The position numbers and the translations under genes were made by a program. Below, one piece after another: positions 54,159-63,744 of a stretch of DNA of 64,000 nucleotides. Numbering within the stretch: position 1 is the first letter of the stretch; each line of letters begins with the position of its first letter. Below the pieces are notes generated by a model. That model had not been told where the DNA came from and searched no databases. It worked only from the letters and a program-made list of their open reading frames with translations. Source of the DNA: Microbacterium sp. TPD7012 (lineage in GTDB: Bacteria; Actinomycetota; Actinomycetes; Actinomycetales; Microbacteriaceae). The stretch lies in contig NZ_QDFV01000006.1 in the NCBI RefSeq assembly GCF_003075395.1, positions 62,001-126,000 of the forward strand. The letters are read 5' to 3'.

Positions 54159-55985
54159 GTGACTACCGAGACCCAGGATTCCGTCGTGCGCGACGGGGTG
54201 CACTACCACCAGTTCGACATCGTGATCGTGGGCGCCGGCGGCGCCGGCATGCGTGCGGCGATCGAGGCCGGACCCGGCGCGAAGACCGCGGTGATCTCCA
54301 AGCTCTACCCCACCCGTTCGCACACCGGTGCGGCGCAGGGCGGTATGGCGGCGGCGCTCGCGAACGTCGAGGAGGACTCCTGGGAGTGGCACACCTTCGA
54401 CACCGTCAAGGGCGGCGACTACCTCGTCGACCAGGACGCGGCCGAGATCCTCGCGAAGGAGGCCATCGACGCGGTCATCGACCTCGAGAACATGGGTCTG
54501 CCGTTCAACCGCACCCCCGAGGGCAAGATCGACCAGCGCCGATTCGGCGGCCACACCGCCGAGCACGGCAAGACCCCGGTCCGCCGCGCCTGCTACGCCG
54601 CCGACCGCACGGGCCACATGATCCTGCAGACGCTCTTCCAGAACTGCGTCAAGCTCGGCATCAACTTCTTCAACGAGTACTACGTGCTCGACCTGCTGAC
54701 GGTGAAGGATGCCGACGGCAAGACGCAGGTCTCCGGCGTCGTCGCCTACGACCTCGCCACCGGCGAGCTGCACGTCTTCCAGGCGAAGGCCGTGATCTTC
54801 GCGACCGGCGGCTTCGGCAAGATCTTCAAGACGACCTCGAACGCGCACACCCTGACCGGTGACGGCGTCGGCATCGTCTGGCGCAAGGGCCTCCCCCTCG
54901 AGGACCTCGAGTTCTTCCAGTTCCATCCGACCGGACTCGCCGGACTCGGCATCCTCCTCACCGAGGGCGCGCGAGGCGAGGGCGCGATCCTCCGCAACGC
55001 CTCGGGCGAGCGCTTCATGGAGCGGTACGCCCCCACGATCAAGGACCTCGCCCCGCGTGACATCGTCGCCCGCTGCATGGTCCAGGAGGTCGCGGAAGGC
55101 CGCGGCGCCGGTCCCCACAAGGACTACGTGCTCCTCGACTGCACCCACCTGGGTGCCGAGGTGCTCGAGACCAAGCTCCCGGACATCACGGAGTTCGCCC
55201 GCACGTACCTGGGTGTCGACCCGGTCGTCGAGCCGGTGCCGGTGATGCCGACCGCGCACTACGCGATGGGCGGCATCCCCACCAACAACGACGCCGAGGT
55301 GCTGGCCGACAACGACACCGTCGTGCCGGGCCTGTACGCCGCCGGCGAGTGCGCCTGCGTCTCGGTGCACGGCGCCAACCGACTGGGCACCAACTCGCTG
55401 CTCGACATCAACGTGTTCGGCAAGCGCGCCGGCCGCAAGGCCGTCGAGTACGTCAAGACGGCCGAGTTCGTACCGCTCCCCGAGAACCCGGCGGCCTTCG
55501 TCTCCGGCATGCTCGAGGGCCTGCGCAACAACCAGGGCACCGAACGCATCGCCGTGCTCCGCAAGGCCCTGCAGGACGAGATGGACAAGGGCGCGCAGGT
55601 CTTCCGCACGCACGAGTCCCTCGAGCACGTGCTGGGCGTCATCAAGGAGCTGCGCGACCGCTACATGAACGTGCACGTCGACGACAAGGGCCAGCGGTTC
55701 AACACCGACCTGCTCGAGGCCGTCGAGCTGGGCTTCCTCCTCGACATCGCCGAGGTCGTCGTCTACGCCGCCCAGAACCGCCAGGAGAGCCGCGGCGGCC
55801 ACATGCGCGACGACTTCCCGAAGCGCGACGACGAGAAGTACATGAAGCACACGATGGCGTATCTGACGGGAGACCCGCACTCCTCGACGCCGAGCGACCA
55901 CATCAAGCTGGACTGGAAGCCCGTCGTGTTCACGAAGAACGAGCAGGGCGAGTTCAACTACCCGCCGATGGAGAGGAAGTACTGA
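54159..55985 (+). CDS. sdhA: succinate dehydrogenase flavoprotein subunit
   Basis: A 608-residue catalytic subunit with the FAD motif [17 protein letters not shown], the flavinylated histidine in SHTGAAQGG, the active-site FHPTGL and GARGEG, and TAHYAMGG. It oxidises succinate to fumarate. GTG start preceded by GAAGAAG. Length is normal. Confidence 0.96.
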   Translation: MTTETQDSVVRDGVHYHQFDIVIVGAGGAGMRAAIEAGPGAKTAVISKLYPTRSHTGAAQGGMAAALANVEEDSWEWHTFDTVKGGDYLVDQDAAEILAKEAIDAVIDLENMGLPFNRTPEGKIDQRRFGGHTAEHGKTPVRRACYAADRTGHMILQTLFQNCVKLGINFFNEYYVLDLLTVKDADGKTQVSGVVAYDLATGELHVFQAKAVIFATGGFGKIFKTTSNAHTLTGDGVGIVWRKGLPLEDLEFFQFHPTGLAGLGILLTEGARGEGAILRNASGERFMERYAPTIKDLAPRDIVARCMVQEVAEGRGAGPHKDYVLLDCTHLGAEVLETKLPDITEFARTYLGVDPVVEPVPVMPTAHYAMGGIPTNNDAEVLADNDTVVPGLYAAGECACVSVHGANRLGTNSLLDINVFGKRAGRKAVEYVKTAEFVPLPENPAAFVSGMLEGLRNNQGTERIAVLRKALQDEMDKGAQVFRTHESLEHVLGVIKELRDRYMNVHVDDKGQRFNTDLLEAVELGFLLDIAEVVVYAAQNRQESRGGHMRDDFPKRDDEKYMKHTMAYLTGDPHSSTPSDHIKLDWKPVVFTKNEQGEFNYPPMERKY

Positions 55986-55987
55986 GC

Positions 55988-56755
55988 ATGTCCACCGCCA
56001 TCGCAGAATCCCCCGCGAGCACGACCGAAGAGACCGGCATCCAGTCCTTCATCGTCACGTTCAACATCCGCCGGTTCGACCCCGAGGTCGACGCCGAGCC
56101 GCACTGGGTCGACTACGACGTGGAGCTCTACTCCACCGACCGCGTGCTCGACGCCCTGCACAAGATCAAGTGGGAGGTCGACGGGTCGCTCACGTTCCGC
56201 CGCTCCTGCGCCCACGGCATCTGCGGTTCCGACGCCATGCGCATCAACGGACGCAACCGCCTCGCCTGCAAGACCCTGATCAAGGACCTCGACATCTCGA
56301 AGCCGATCTACGTCGAGGCGATCAAGGGACTGCCGCTGGAGAAGGACCTCGTCGTCGACATGGAGCCGTTCTTCGCGTCGTACCGCGAGGTGCAGCCGTT
56401 CCTCGTCGCGAGCTCCGTGCCGGAGAAGGGCAAGGAGCGCGTCCAGACCATCGCCGACCGCGAGATCTTCGACGACACCACCAAGTGCATCCTGTGCGCC
56501 GCGTGCACCTCGTCGTGCCCGGTGTTCTGGACCGACGGACAGTACTTCGGTCCGGCGGCGATCGTGAACGCGCACCGCTTCATCTTCGACTCGCGCGACG
56601 ACAACGCCGCGGTGCGTCTCGACATCCTCAACGACAAGGAAGGCGTCTGGCGCTGCCGCACGACCTTCAACTGCTCCGAGGCATGCCCCCGCGGCATCGA
56701 GGTGACCAAGGCCATCGCCGAGGTCAAGCAGGCCGTCCTCCGCGGACGCCCCTGA
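55988..56755 (+). CDS. sdhB: succinate dehydrogenase iron-sulphur subunit
   Basis: A 255-residue subunit with three clusters: 2Fe-2S in SCAHGICGSDAM..LAC, 4Fe-4S in CILCAACTSSCP and the 3Fe-4S partner cysteines in FNCSEACPRGI. It passes electrons from SdhA to quinone in the membrane. It is the last gene of the operon, and a terminator follows at once. Confidence 0.96.
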   Translation: MSTAIAESPASTTEETGIQSFIVTFNIRRFDPEVDAEPHWVDYDVELYSTDRVLDALHKIKWEVDGSLTFRRSCAHGICGSDAMRINGRNRLACKTLIKDLDISKPIYVEAIKGLPLEKDLVVDMEPFFASYREVQPFLVASSVPEKGKERVQTIADREIFDDTTKCILCAACTSSCPVFWTDGQYFGPAAIVNAHRFIFDSRDDNAAVRLDILNDKEGVWRCRTTFNCSEACPRGIEVTKAIAEVKQAVLRGRP

Positions 56756-56772
56756 CGCGGCGCATCGTCGGA

Positions 56773-56812
56773 CGAGAACGGGCGGACTCCTTCGGGAGCC
56801 CGCCCGTTCTCG
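56773..56812 (+). terminator. terminator of sdhCDAB
   Basis: An 18-bp stem with one mismatch (56773-56790 and 56795-56812) closed by TTCG, the stable UUCG-type tetraloop, followed by CTGTGTGG. Confidence 0.9.
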
Positions 56813-56821
56813 CTGTGTGGA

Positions 56822-56827
56822 TAGGGT
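56822..56827 (+). promoter_or_regulatory. -10 element of brkB-like gene, leaderless
   Basis: TAGGGT ends six bases before the GTG at 56834. Confidence 0.45.
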
Positions 56828-56833
56828 GAGAGC

Positions 56834-58039
56834 GTGTCTGATCCCGATCGCGCCGCAGCCGAGCCCGGTCGCCTCGATGCCGCCGTCGAGCGCGCGACCG
56901 CGCTGACGCAGCGGACGCTCGGCCTGTTCCCCGTGCGGGTGTGGCGTCACTTCCTCCAGCACAACGGCTTCCTCCTCGCCGCGGGCGTGAGCTATCAGGC
57001 CCTGTTCGCGATCTTCGCGGCGATCTATCTCGCCTTCGCCATCGCGGGTCTCTGGCTCGGGGGAAGCACCGAGGCCGTCGACGGCATGATCGAGATCATC
57101 AACAGCTACATCCCCCACCTGATCGAGGAGCAGGGCGGAGTGTTCACTCCCGAGCAGGTGAAGGAGATCGCCGCGAGCACGACCGGAGTGCTCAGCGTCA
57201 CGGGTCTGATCGCCCTCGGCACCGTGATCTGGACGGCCATCGGATGGGTGACGTTCTCGCGGCGCGCGACCAGGGACATCTTCGGCCTGCCGCCGGACCT
57301 GCGCAGCTACGTGCTCCTCAAGGCGCGCGACCTGCTGGCGGCGCTCCTGTTCGGAGTCGCCCTCATCGTCGGCTCGATCCTCAGCTCCGCGAGCGCTGCG
57401 GCCCTGAGCTGGGCGCTCAGCCTGCTCGACTGGGACTCCGGTTCCGACGGCATCAACATCAGCATCCGCCTCGGCACCGTGCTCGTCTCGTTCGCGTTGC
57501 TCTCCTCGGCGCTGGCCGCCATGGTGCGGTTCCTCACCGGGACGTCGCTGGACTGGCGCGTCATCTGGCCGGGCGCTCTCCTCGGCGGCGGCGCGATGAC
57601 GATCCTCCAGTACGGTGCGGGGTTCCTGCTGAGCTACACGCCGTCGAATCCGCTGCTCGCCACCTTCGCGATCTTCATCGGCCTCCTGCTGTGGTTCCGC
57701 GTGAACGGCGTGGTGATGCTGGTGGCGTCCTCCTGGATCGCGGTCACCGCGCTGGACCGCGATCTCCCGCTGCTGTCGCAGACCGAGGCGGAACGACGCG
57801 CCGCGGAGCATCGGACGCTGGTGTCGGCCGCGCGCATCCGCCTGCGCGAGGCGGAGGTCGCTCGTGACGGCGCGCCCTGGTACCGCGCCTGGCAGGCGGG
57901 ACGAGCGGTGCGGGATGCCGAGGCGGAGCTCGCGGCGCTCGAGGCGTCTGCGCCTCCCTCGCCGGAGCCGACGCCGCTCGCTCAGCGCCTCCTGACGGAC
58001 CTGCACCGGCCGTCTCGGGATGTCGGCGGCGCTCGTTAG
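56834..58039 (+). CDS. YihY/BrkB family inner-membrane protein
   Basis: A 401-residue protein with about six to seven helices and the family core: LAAGVSYQALFAIFAAIYLAF near the start, and WRVIWPGALLGGGAMTILQYGAGFLLSY. The last 90 residues are cytoplasmic, charged and helical. The family (once called ribonuclease BN by mistake) has unknown function, possibly transport. A ten-base gap separates it from xthA. Confidence 0.9.
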   Translation: MSDPDRAAAEPGRLDAAVERATALTQRTLGLFPVRVWRHFLQHNGFLLAAGVSYQALFAIFAAIYLAFAIAGLWLGGSTEAVDGMIEIINSYIPHLIEEQGGVFTPEQVKEIAASTTGVLSVTGLIALGTVIWTAIGWVTFSRRATRDIFGLPPDLRSYVLLKARDLLAALLFGVALIVGSILSSASAAALSWALSLLDWDSGSDGINISIRLGTVLVSFALLSSALAAMVRFLTGTSLDWRVIWPGALLGGGAMTILQYGAGFLLSYTPSNPLLATFAIFIGLLLWFRVNGVVMLVASSWIAVTALDRDLPLLSQTEAERRAAEHRTLVSAARIRLREAEVARDGAPWYRAWQAGRAVRDAEAELAALEASAPPSPEPTPLAQRLLTDLHRPSRDVGGAR

Positions 58040-58042
58040 GCT
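58037..58042 (+). promoter_or_regulatory. -10 element of xthA, leaderless
   Basis: TAGGCT overlaps the stop of the BrkB-like gene (58037-58039) and ends seven bases before the ATG at 58050. Confidence 0.45.
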
Positions 58043-58049
58043 TGTGTCC

Positions 58050-58889
58050 ATGCCCCATCTGCGTATCGCCTCGGTCAACGTCAACGGAATCCGAGCGGCC
58101 GCTCGAAACGGCATGAGCTCGTGGCTCGACGCCGCCGACATCGACATCCTCACGCTGCAGGAGGTCCGCGGACAGGACGAGCATCTCGAGGCCGCACTGC
58201 CGGGCTGGTCCTTCGTGCACGACGAGGCCACCGCCAAGGGTCGCGCGGGCGTCGCGATCGCCAGCCGCACGCCGGCCCTCGCCTCGCGCACCACGCTCGG
58301 TCCCGACGACTTCGACTCGAAGGGGCGCTGGATCGAAGCCGACTTCCGCATCGGTGATCGTCCGATCACCGTCGTGAGCGCGTACGTGCACTCGGGCGAG
58401 GCCGACACCCCGAAGCAGGAGGAGAAGTGGAAGTTCCTCGACGCCTTCGGCACCCGTCTCGCCGAGCTGGGTGCCGACGACGCACTGGCGCTGGTGACCG
58501 GCGACCTCAACGTGGGGCACCGCGAGCTCGACATCAAGAATTGGCGCGGCAACCGCAAGAAGGCGGGCTTCCTCCCCCGCGAGCGGGCCTACTTCGACCG
58601 CTTCCTGGGTGAGGCCGGCGCACAGGTGACGGGCGTCGACGGCTCGGTGGGCACCGGCCTCGGCTGGGTCGACGTCGGACGTCGCTTCCACGGCGAGGTC
58701 GACGGCCCGTACACGTGGTGGTCGATGCGGGGCCAGGCGTTCGACAACGACTCCGGGTGGCGCATCGACTACCACCTCGCGACGCCGGCGCTGGCGGAGC
58801 GCGTGCAGACGTACCACGTCGCTCGGGCCGCCGCCTACGACCAGCGCTGGAGCGACCACGCGCCGGTGGTCGTCGACTACACCTTCTGA
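58050..58889 (+). CDS. xthA: exodeoxyribonuclease III (AP endonuclease)
   Basis: A 279-residue repair enzyme that cuts at abasic sites and trims 3' ends. Motifs: IASVNVNGIRAA, LTLQEVRG (metal Glu), GDLNVGH (Asp/Asn), and the catalytic SDHAPVVVDY. Start at ATG after TAGGCT. It is convergent with the small membrane protein gene 31 bp away. Confidence 0.94.
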   Translation: MPHLRIASVNVNGIRAAARNGMSSWLDAADIDILTLQEVRGQDEHLEAALPGWSFVHDEATAKGRAGVAIASRTPALASRTTLGPDDFDSKGRWIEADFRIGDRPITVVSAYVHSGEADTPKQEEKWKFLDAFGTRLAELGADDALALVTGDLNVGHRELDIKNWRGNRKKAGFLPRERAYFDRFLGEAGAQVTGVDGSVGTGLGWVDVGRRFHGEVDGPYTWWSMRGQAFDNDSGWRIDYHLATPALAERVQTYHVARAAAYDQRWSDHAPVVVDYTF

Positions 58890-58897
58890 CCGCGATC

Positions 58898-58913
58898 CGG
58901 TCGACTCCGACCG
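58898..58913. terminator. short hairpin between convergent genes
   Basis: CGGTCG-ACTC-CGACCG is a perfect six-bp hairpin within the 31-bp gap; it may end transcription from both sides. Confidence 0.4.
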
Positions 58914-58920
58914 CCGCGCG

Positions 58921-59235
58921 TCAGGCCGTGATCAGAGAGATGATCAGCGCGGCCGCGACGAGCACGTAGACGATCAGGCTCCCGAGGTAGGCGGAACCGC
59001 GCTGTCCGGAGCGGAACATCAGCGGGACGACGAGCGCGAGCGCGATTCCCGCGACGAGTGCCAGGAACGTGCCGAAGATGAGTGCGTATCCGTGCGGATC
59101 CGCGCTGCCCGACGCGAATCGGCTGCTCAGTGCGATCCAGGCGAAGAAGAGGAAGGGCACGCCGACGAGGACGGTCAGGACGATGCCGACGATCCGCACA
59201 CCGCCTCCGACGGCAGGGCTCTGCGTGGAAGACAT
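58921..59235 (-). CDS. small membrane protein, three helices
   Basis: A 104-residue protein that I cannot assign to a family. Three hydrophobic segments (about 16-37, 48-68 and 82-102) surround a short loop SSRFASGSADPHGYA. It starts MSSTQSPAVGGG at the ATG at 59235; a GTG 12 codons earlier is unlikely. It is 45 bp downstream of the DUF4166 operon and read in the same direction, so it may be part of it. Confidence 0.6.
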   Translation of the reverse strand: MSSTQSPAVGGGVRIVGIVLTVLVGVPFLFFAWIALSSRFASGSADPHGYALIFGTFLALVAGIALALVVPLMFRSGQRGSAYLGSLIVYVLVAAALIISLITA

Positions 59236-59280
59236 GCAGGAAGTCTCGCAGTCGGCGCACCCGACCACCACCGTCTTCTC

Positions 59281-59919
59281 CTATTGCGGGGTCAGCTGAT
59301 CTTCGTCGCGGTGCCGGTACCAGCCGCGGTACTCGAGGATGGTCCCCACCAGCGGGTTCGTAGCGCGCATCTCGATCGTGCGCCGCTTCTGCGCCTCGTC
59401 CCAGCCGTCCTCGAGATCGACCGAGATGCCGAGGATGCCGCGCAGAGCGAAGCGACGGCCCCACAGGCGCAGGGCGATCCGGCGCGTCCGCATCCGCAGC
59501 GCGCCCTGCGCCGTCACACTGCACTCCTCGATGAGCTCGACGCGCCCCCGCGCGCCCAGCAGATTGCGCACGAGGCCGGGCACCACGCTCACGGTGAGCC
59601 TGTCGGAGATGAACTGCGTCGTGCCGGGGAAGCGGAACTCCCTGGTCGTGTCGAGTGTCGCGCGCCCGGACGACGTGCGACCGGCACGCGTCCGGAGCGA
59701 GAAGGGCACATCCCGCCCGAAGCGGGTGACCAGCATCCGCGGTCCCACCACCGGCAGAGCGAGGATGCCGAGCCGCCCGAAGCGGCTGCCCGCGACCGTG
59801 AACACGCCCTCTGCGCGGTCGACCCCCGCCGGGGCCCGCATCTGCGCGAGGATCTCCGGGTGCAGGCGCTCGGCATCCGGTCCCAGCGCCGCGAGGAAGA
59901 CCTCGCCCCTGGCGGTCAC
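59281..59919 (-). CDS. DUF4166 domain protein, second copy
   Basis: A 212-residue protein of the DUF4166 family. It starts EVFLAALGPDAERLHPEI and includes FGRDVPFSLRTRAG, FISDRLTVS and a final LVGTILEYRGWYRHR, each matching the first copy's pattern with lower conservation; it is shorter and lacks the GRGVM segment. GTG start overlaps the stop of the first copy. A cytosolic beta-rich lipid- or ligand-binding role is only a guess. Confidence 0.78.
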   Translation of the reverse strand: MTARGEVFLAALGPDAERLHPEILAQMRAPAGVDRAEGVFTVAGSRFGRLGILALPVVGPRMLVTRFGRDVPFSLRTRAGRTSSGRATLDTTREFRFPGTTQFISDRLTVSVVPGLVRNLLGARGRVELIEECSVTAQGALRMRTRRIALRLWGRRFALRGILGISVDLEDGWDEAQKRRTIEMRATNPLVGTILEYRGWYRHRDEDQLTPQ

Positions 59920-60599
59920 TCGCGCACCTCCTCGCGGGTGGGCTTCACCGTCTCGGGCACCTCCGCGCCCTCCGGGAACTCACAGACGAAGGTGCCGCGA
60001 TAGCCGAAGAGGAACCCCAGCAGGTCGTTGCGCACCTCGAGGTCGATCACGAAACACCCCCGCTCGTCGTCGAAGCGCTCGACCAGGTGCGCTCGTCCGC
60101 TGAAGAGCATCGGGAAGCGGAAGGCGAGGGGGCCCTCATAGAAGCGCTGGGGACCCGACGACAGCCGGAGGCCCCCCTCGTCGGTGACGGCGAGGTCGAG
60201 GTCGACGGCGAGGTGCTGATGCGTGCCGAGATAGTCGACGATCCTCCCGCGCTTCTCGCTGTAGATCATCGTCGCGTCGAACCGGCGTCGCCTGCCCGGC
60301 CGGATCGTCATCGTCCGCACGAAGGTGACCGTCTCCCTGCCGAGGCTGTCGATGTAGGCGTGATTGTCGATCTGGAAGGGGATGTCGCGACCCCGCTCGG
60401 GGAACATGATGTTGCGCATCGTCCCGATCATGAGGAAGGGAAGCGTCCACCAGGGCCCGCGCCGGACCTCGGTCATCACCCCGCGGCCGATGCAGCCGTA
60501 GCCGGCACCGACCCCGACGCCGAAGCGCTTCCTCATCTGCGGGTGCAGGCGCGCGAAGTCGTCGCCGAGAGCGCGTTCGAACACGCCCTGCGCGCTCAT
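59916..60599 (-). CDS. DUF4166 domain protein, first copy
   Basis: A 227-residue DUF4166 protein: [22 protein letters not shown], the Gly-rich [56 protein letters not shown] and LFGYRGTF. No enzyme activity is known for this family. ATG overlaps the upstream SRPBCC gene (ATGA), and its stop overlaps the second DUF4166 gene, so three proteins are made from one message. Confidence 0.85.
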   Translation of the reverse strand: MSAQGVFERALGDDFARLHPQMRKRFGVGVGAGYGCIGRGVMTEVRRGPWWTLPFLMIGTMRNIMFPERGRDIPFQIDNHAYIDSLGRETVTFVRTMTIRPGRRRRFDATMIYSEKRGRIVDYLGTHQHLAVDLDLAVTDEGGLRLSSGPQRFYEGPLAFRFPMLFSGRAHLVERFDDERGCFVIDLEVRNDLLGFLFGYRGTFVCEFPEGAEVPETVKPTREEVRE

Positions 60600-61258
60600 A
60601 CGGCGATCTCCGTCAACGTCGCCGGCGCGTTCTGCATGATGGTCCTGCCGCCCGTCCGGGCAGGGCGCTTCCGGCACCGGCGGGCGCGGGCGCGCGGGCG
60701 CCGTCCTGGTCGGAGCGAGCGCCACCAGCCGGTCTCCTCCGGTGGGACGCCGTCCTCGGCCCACAGACGAAGGCGATCGAAGCTCCACGCCGTGAGCCAC
60801 CAGACGAAGCGGCGGGTGACGAGCGGGTCGAGCACGCGGCCGATGAGCCCCCATCCCGGCGCGTAGTCGTAGCCGGTGAGGAACCGGACGCCCTCGGGCG
60901 TCGGCACGTATCGCCAGTACCCGCGACCGGATCCGAGCGGGGACAGCCGGTCGGACGTGTCGAAGGCGAGGGCCGACGTGCGCTCACCCGCCTTCCCTCG
61001 TCGGTCGCCGAGCGAGACGCCGGTGCCGCGGATCGTGTGGATCCCGAGATCGAGCTCGTAGCAAAACTCCTGCGCACCGTTCGCCCGCTGCCGCGTCGGG
61101 ATGATGGCGGAGAACCGTCCGTCCCACCGCGCATGCTGCTCGGGCGTCTGGGTGAGGTCCCAGATCGTCTCGATCGGCGCGTCGATGAGGATCTCGACGT
61201 AGACGGCGCGGTCTCGCCGTCGCGGGGTGCGGGAGGTCCGAAGAGCGGCGAACATCAT
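60596..61258 (-). CDS. SRPBCC-fold (polyketide cyclase/START-like) protein
   Basis: A 220-residue protein. An N-terminal Arg-rich segment is followed by an SRPBCC ligand-binding fold: [42 protein letters not shown] and the long C-terminal helix [19 protein letters not shown]. The last 40 residues hold an unusually basic stretch ([17 protein letters not shown]). First gene of the SRPBCC-DUF4166-DUF4166 operon. The ATG at 61258 follows TACGCT by six bases; the adjacent ATG at 61255 is equally possible. Confidence 0.75.
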   Translation of the reverse strand: MMFAALRTSRTPRRRDRAVYVEILIDAPIETIWDLTQTPEQHARWDGRFSAIIPTRQRANGAQEFCYELDLGIHTIRGTGVSLGDRRGKAGERTSALAFDTSDRLSPLGSGRGYWRYVPTPEGVRFLTGYDYAPGWGLIGRVLDPLVTRRFVWWLTAWSFDRLRLWAEDGVPPEETGWWRSLRPGRRPRARARRCRKRPARTGGRTIMQNAPATLTEIAV

Positions 61259-61264
61259 GCCCAC

Positions 61265-61270
61265 AGCGTA
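61265..61270 (-). promoter_or_regulatory. -10 element of the DUF4166 operon, leaderless
   Basis: TACGCT on the minus strand ends six bases before the ATG at 61258, divergent from the trpS promoter. Confidence 0.45.
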
Positions 61271-61308
61271 GAACGCCCCGACGCGCAGATCGGCCACCGG
61301 CATCCCCA

Positions 61309-61314
61309 TAGGAT
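61309..61314 (+). promoter_or_regulatory. -10 element of trpS, leaderless
   Basis: TAGGAT ends seven bases before the GTG at 61322. Confidence 0.45.
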
Positions 61315-61321
61315 TGATGTC

Positions 61322-62326
61322 GTGACGAAACCTCGCCTGTACTCCGGAATGCAGCCCTCCGCCGACTCCCTCCAGATCGGCAACTACATCGGCGCGCTCC
61401 TCCAGTGGCGGGACCTGCAGACGTCCTATGACGCCTACTTCTCGGTCGTCGACCTGCACGCGCTCACCGTCGCACAGGACCCGAAGGAGCTGCGCGAGAA
61501 GACCCGACGCACCGCCGCCCAGTACATCGCGGCGGGCATCGAGCCGTCGCTGTCGACGCTGTACGTGCAGTCGCACGTGCGCGCGCACGCCGAGCTGGCG
61601 TGGATCCTCAGCACCATCACGGGTTTCGGCGAGGCCGGCCGGATGACCCAGTTCAAGGACAAGTCGGCCCGATACGGACAGGACGCGACCAGCGTCGGCC
61701 TGTTCACCTACCCGGTCCTCATGGCGGCCGACATCCTGCTGTACCAGACCGATGTGGTGCCGGTGGGCGACGACCAGAAGCAGCACGTCGAGCTGACGCG
61801 CGACCTCGCCGAGCGATTCAACTCCCGCTTCGGGGTCACGTTCACGGTGCCGATGCCGGTGATCCAGAAGGAGACGGCGCGGATCTACGACCTGCAGAAC
61901 CCGACGTCGAAGATGTCGAAGTCGGCGGAGAGCGACGCCGGCGTGCTGTGGATGCTCGACGACCCGGCGAAGTCCGCGAAGAAGATCATGCGCGCCGTGA
62001 CCGACAACGAAGGATCCGTGCGCTTCGACCGCGAGAACAAGCCGGGCGTCTCGAACCTGCTGACGATCTACGCTGCCCTCACGGGCCGTCAGGTCGCCGC
62101 GATCGAGGACGACTACGCCGGCCGCGGGTACGGCGACTTCAAGAAGGGCCTCGCCGAGGTCGTGGTGAACGAGTTCGAGCCGGTGCGCGCCCGCGCCCTC
62201 GAGCTCCTCGACGACCCCGCCGAGCTCGACCGCATCCTGGCGGACAACGCCGGACGAGCGGATGCCGTCGCCGACGCGACCCTGTCCGACGTCTACGACC
62301 GGGTGGGTCTGCTCCGCCGCGTCTGA
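61322..62326 (+). CDS. trpS: tryptophanyl-tRNA synthetase
   Basis: A 334-residue class I synthetase. The HIGH-like motif is QIGN in [15 protein letters not shown], followed by [29 protein letters not shown] and the KMSKS loop in [10 protein letters not shown]. Length is normal. A GTG start gives the family N-terminus [12 protein letters not shown]. No leader peptide or T-box is present. Confidence 0.95.
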   Translation: MTKPRLYSGMQPSADSLQIGNYIGALLQWRDLQTSYDAYFSVVDLHALTVAQDPKELREKTRRTAAQYIAAGIEPSLSTLYVQSHVRAHAELAWILSTITGFGEAGRMTQFKDKSARYGQDATSVGLFTYPVLMAADILLYQTDVVPVGDDQKQHVELTRDLAERFNSRFGVTFTVPMPVIQKETARIYDLQNPTSKMSKSAESDAGVLWMLDDPAKSAKKIMRAVTDNEGSVRFDRENKPGVSNLLTIYAALTGRQVAAIEDDYAGRGYGDFKKGLAEVVVNEFEPVRARALELLDDPAELDRILADNAGRADAVADATLSDVYDRVGLLRRV

Positions 62327-62335
62327 GCACGCCTC

Positions 62336-62341
62336 TAGGAT
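62336..62341 (+). promoter_or_regulatory. -10 element of the proline-rich gene, leaderless
   Basis: TAGGAT ends seven bases before the GTG at 62349. Confidence 0.4.
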
Positions 62342-62348
62342 GGGGGTC

Positions 62349-63035
62349 GTGACCGATCCGCAGCTGCCACCTCCGTCCGGCGCCGTTCCTCCCGTTCCGC
62401 CTGCGCCGTTCGGTGCGGTCCCCCCGCCTCCCCCGGCGTTCCCCGCGGCGCCGCCGGCACCGGCGGCAGCTCCTCCGGCACCGCCGGCGTATCAGGCCCC
62501 GGTCACTCCTCCGGCACCGCCCGCCTACCAGACCGCTCCGGCCTACCCCGTGGCACCCGCTCCCCAGGCGGCGCCTCCGGGGGCCTACCAGGTGCCCGTC
62601 GGCGGCTACGCCGTCCCGACCGGGGCCTACACGGTCCCCGACGCGGCCCCGCGCGCATCCGGCTTCCTCGGCATCCTCGCGCTGATCTTCGCGGTCGTCG
62701 CCGCCGTCGTCACGCCGATCGTCGTCGGCGTCGCCGGATTCGAGATCGGGCGCCGTCTGCCCGAAGGCATCTCCACGACGACCGACGACGTCCTGAGCGC
62801 GCTCTCCCCCGCCCGCGACCAGGTGCTGTGGGCAGAGCTGTCGTTCTGGACCGGCACGGTCCTCGGCATCGCGGCGATCGTGATCGGCATCATCGCCATC
62901 CGCAAGAAGCAGGGACGCGGCGCGGGCATCGGCGCGCTGGTCGTCGCAGTGATCGCCCCGATGATCTTCTTCGTCGTGCTGCTCTTCGCGTTCTCCGCGG
63001 GCAGCGCAGCCGGGTTCATCGACTTCGCGAGCTGA
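62349..63035 (+). CDS. proline-rich membrane protein (DUF4190-like)
   Basis: A 228-residue protein. The first 100 residues are a cytoplasmic Pro/Ala/Tyr-rich tail with repeated PPAPPAYQ and GAY units; the rest has three helices (about 107-130, 160-180, 188-215) with IAAIVIGIIAIRKKQGRGAGIGALVV, as in the DUF4190-like proteins common in actinobacteria. Role unknown; proline-rich tails often bind partner proteins. An ATG at 62340 would add three residues. Confidence 0.7.
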   Translation: MTDPQLPPPSGAVPPVPPAPFGAVPPPPPAFPAAPPAPAAAPPAPPAYQAPVTPPAPPAYQTAPAYPVAPAPQAAPPGAYQVPVGGYAVPTGAYTVPDAAPRASGFLGILALIFAVVAAVVTPIVVGVAGFEIGRRLPEGISTTTDDVLSALSPARDQVLWAELSFWTGTVLGIAAIVIGIIAIRKKQGRGAGIGALVVAVIAPMIFFVVLLFAFSAGSAAGFIDFAS

Positions 63036-63061
63036 CGCTCGCCTCGCCCCCGTGCAGCGGC

Positions 63062-63643
63062 TCAGCGCGGGGCGTGATGCTTCTGCTGGGCGGCCAGAAG
63101 GCCTTCAGCCACGAGCAGTTCGACCGCGTCCGCCGCGTCCGAGATGAGGATCGGCAGGTTCGGCCGTTCCTCCTTGCCGAAGGGCGCGAGCACCCAGTCG
63201 GCCGGATCCTGGCGTCCCACCGGCCGGCCGATGCCCACCCGCACGCGCGGGAAGTCGGCGGTCCCGAGAGCGCGCGCGACATCGCGCACTCCGTTGTGCC
63301 CGCCGTGCCCCCCACCGGTCTTGAGCTTCACCGTGTCGAAGGAGATGTCCAGCTCGTCGTGCACGACGACGACCTGCTCGACCGGCACCGAATAGAAGCG
63401 CGCGAGTGCCGCGACGGGGGTCCCCGACACGTTCATGAACGTGTTCGGCTTGGCGAGGACCAGCTTGTCGGCGCCCGGCTTGAGCCACGTCTCCACGACG
63501 CGTGCGCCGCCCTTGTGCTCGCGGAAGGCCTCGCTGCGACGTGCCGCGAGCTCGTCGACGACCATCTGACCGATGTTGTGCCGGGTCGCCTCGTAGCGCG
63601 GGCCCGGATTGCCGAGCCCCACCACCAGCCAGGTGGATGACAT
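63062..63643 (-). CDS. pth: peptidyl-tRNA hydrolase
   Basis: A 193-residue enzyme freeing tRNA from stalled peptides. It has LVVGLGNPGPRYEATRHNIG (catalytic His22 and Asn), KPNTFMNVSG and VHDELDI, GGGHGGHNGVRD. It follows the L25 gene, the usual arrangement in actinobacteria, but a terminator and its own -10 lie between. Ribosome-binding site AGGAC-GAGGAC precedes the ATG. Confidence 0.95.
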   Translation of the reverse strand: MSSTWLVVGLGNPGPRYEATRHNIGQMVVDELAARRSEAFREHKGGARVVETWLKPGADKLVLAKPNTFMNVSGTPVAALARFYSVPVEQVVVVHDELDISFDTVKLKTGGGHGGHNGVRDVARALGTADFPRVRVGIGRPVGRQDPADWVLAPFGKEERPNLPILISDAADAVELLVAEGLLAAQQKHHAPR

Positions 63644-63684
63644 GTCCTCGTCCTTTCGCGCCGGGTCCTGTGCGGGGCCCGGTC

Positions 63685-63690
63685 AGGATA
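63685..63690 (-). promoter_or_regulatory. -10 element of pth
   Basis: TATCCT on the minus strand gives a leader of about 35 nt that includes the ribosome-binding site. Confidence 0.4.
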
Positions 63691-63692
63691 CG

Positions 63693-63727
63693 ACAGAGGG
63701 GACGCGATCTGATCGCGTCCCCTCTGT
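63693..63727 (-). terminator. terminator between rplY and pth
   Basis: A perfect 16-bp inverted repeat (ACAGAGGGGACGCGAT at 63693-63708 and its complement at 63712-63727) with a three-base loop and no T-tract. Confidence 0.85.
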
Positions 63728-63744
63728 CCTGAAACTGTCGGAGA

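Noticed and set aside
55958-58558. 866-codon open frame on the minus strand
   Set aside because: It is the antisense of sdhB, brkB and xthA. High GC keeps such shadow frames open, and its translation is Arg/Glu/Asp/Ala-rich without motifs.
63036-63070. Terminator formed by CGCCCC and GGGGCG between convergent genes
   Set aside because: The arms are widely spaced and one lies inside the pth coding end, so support is too weak.
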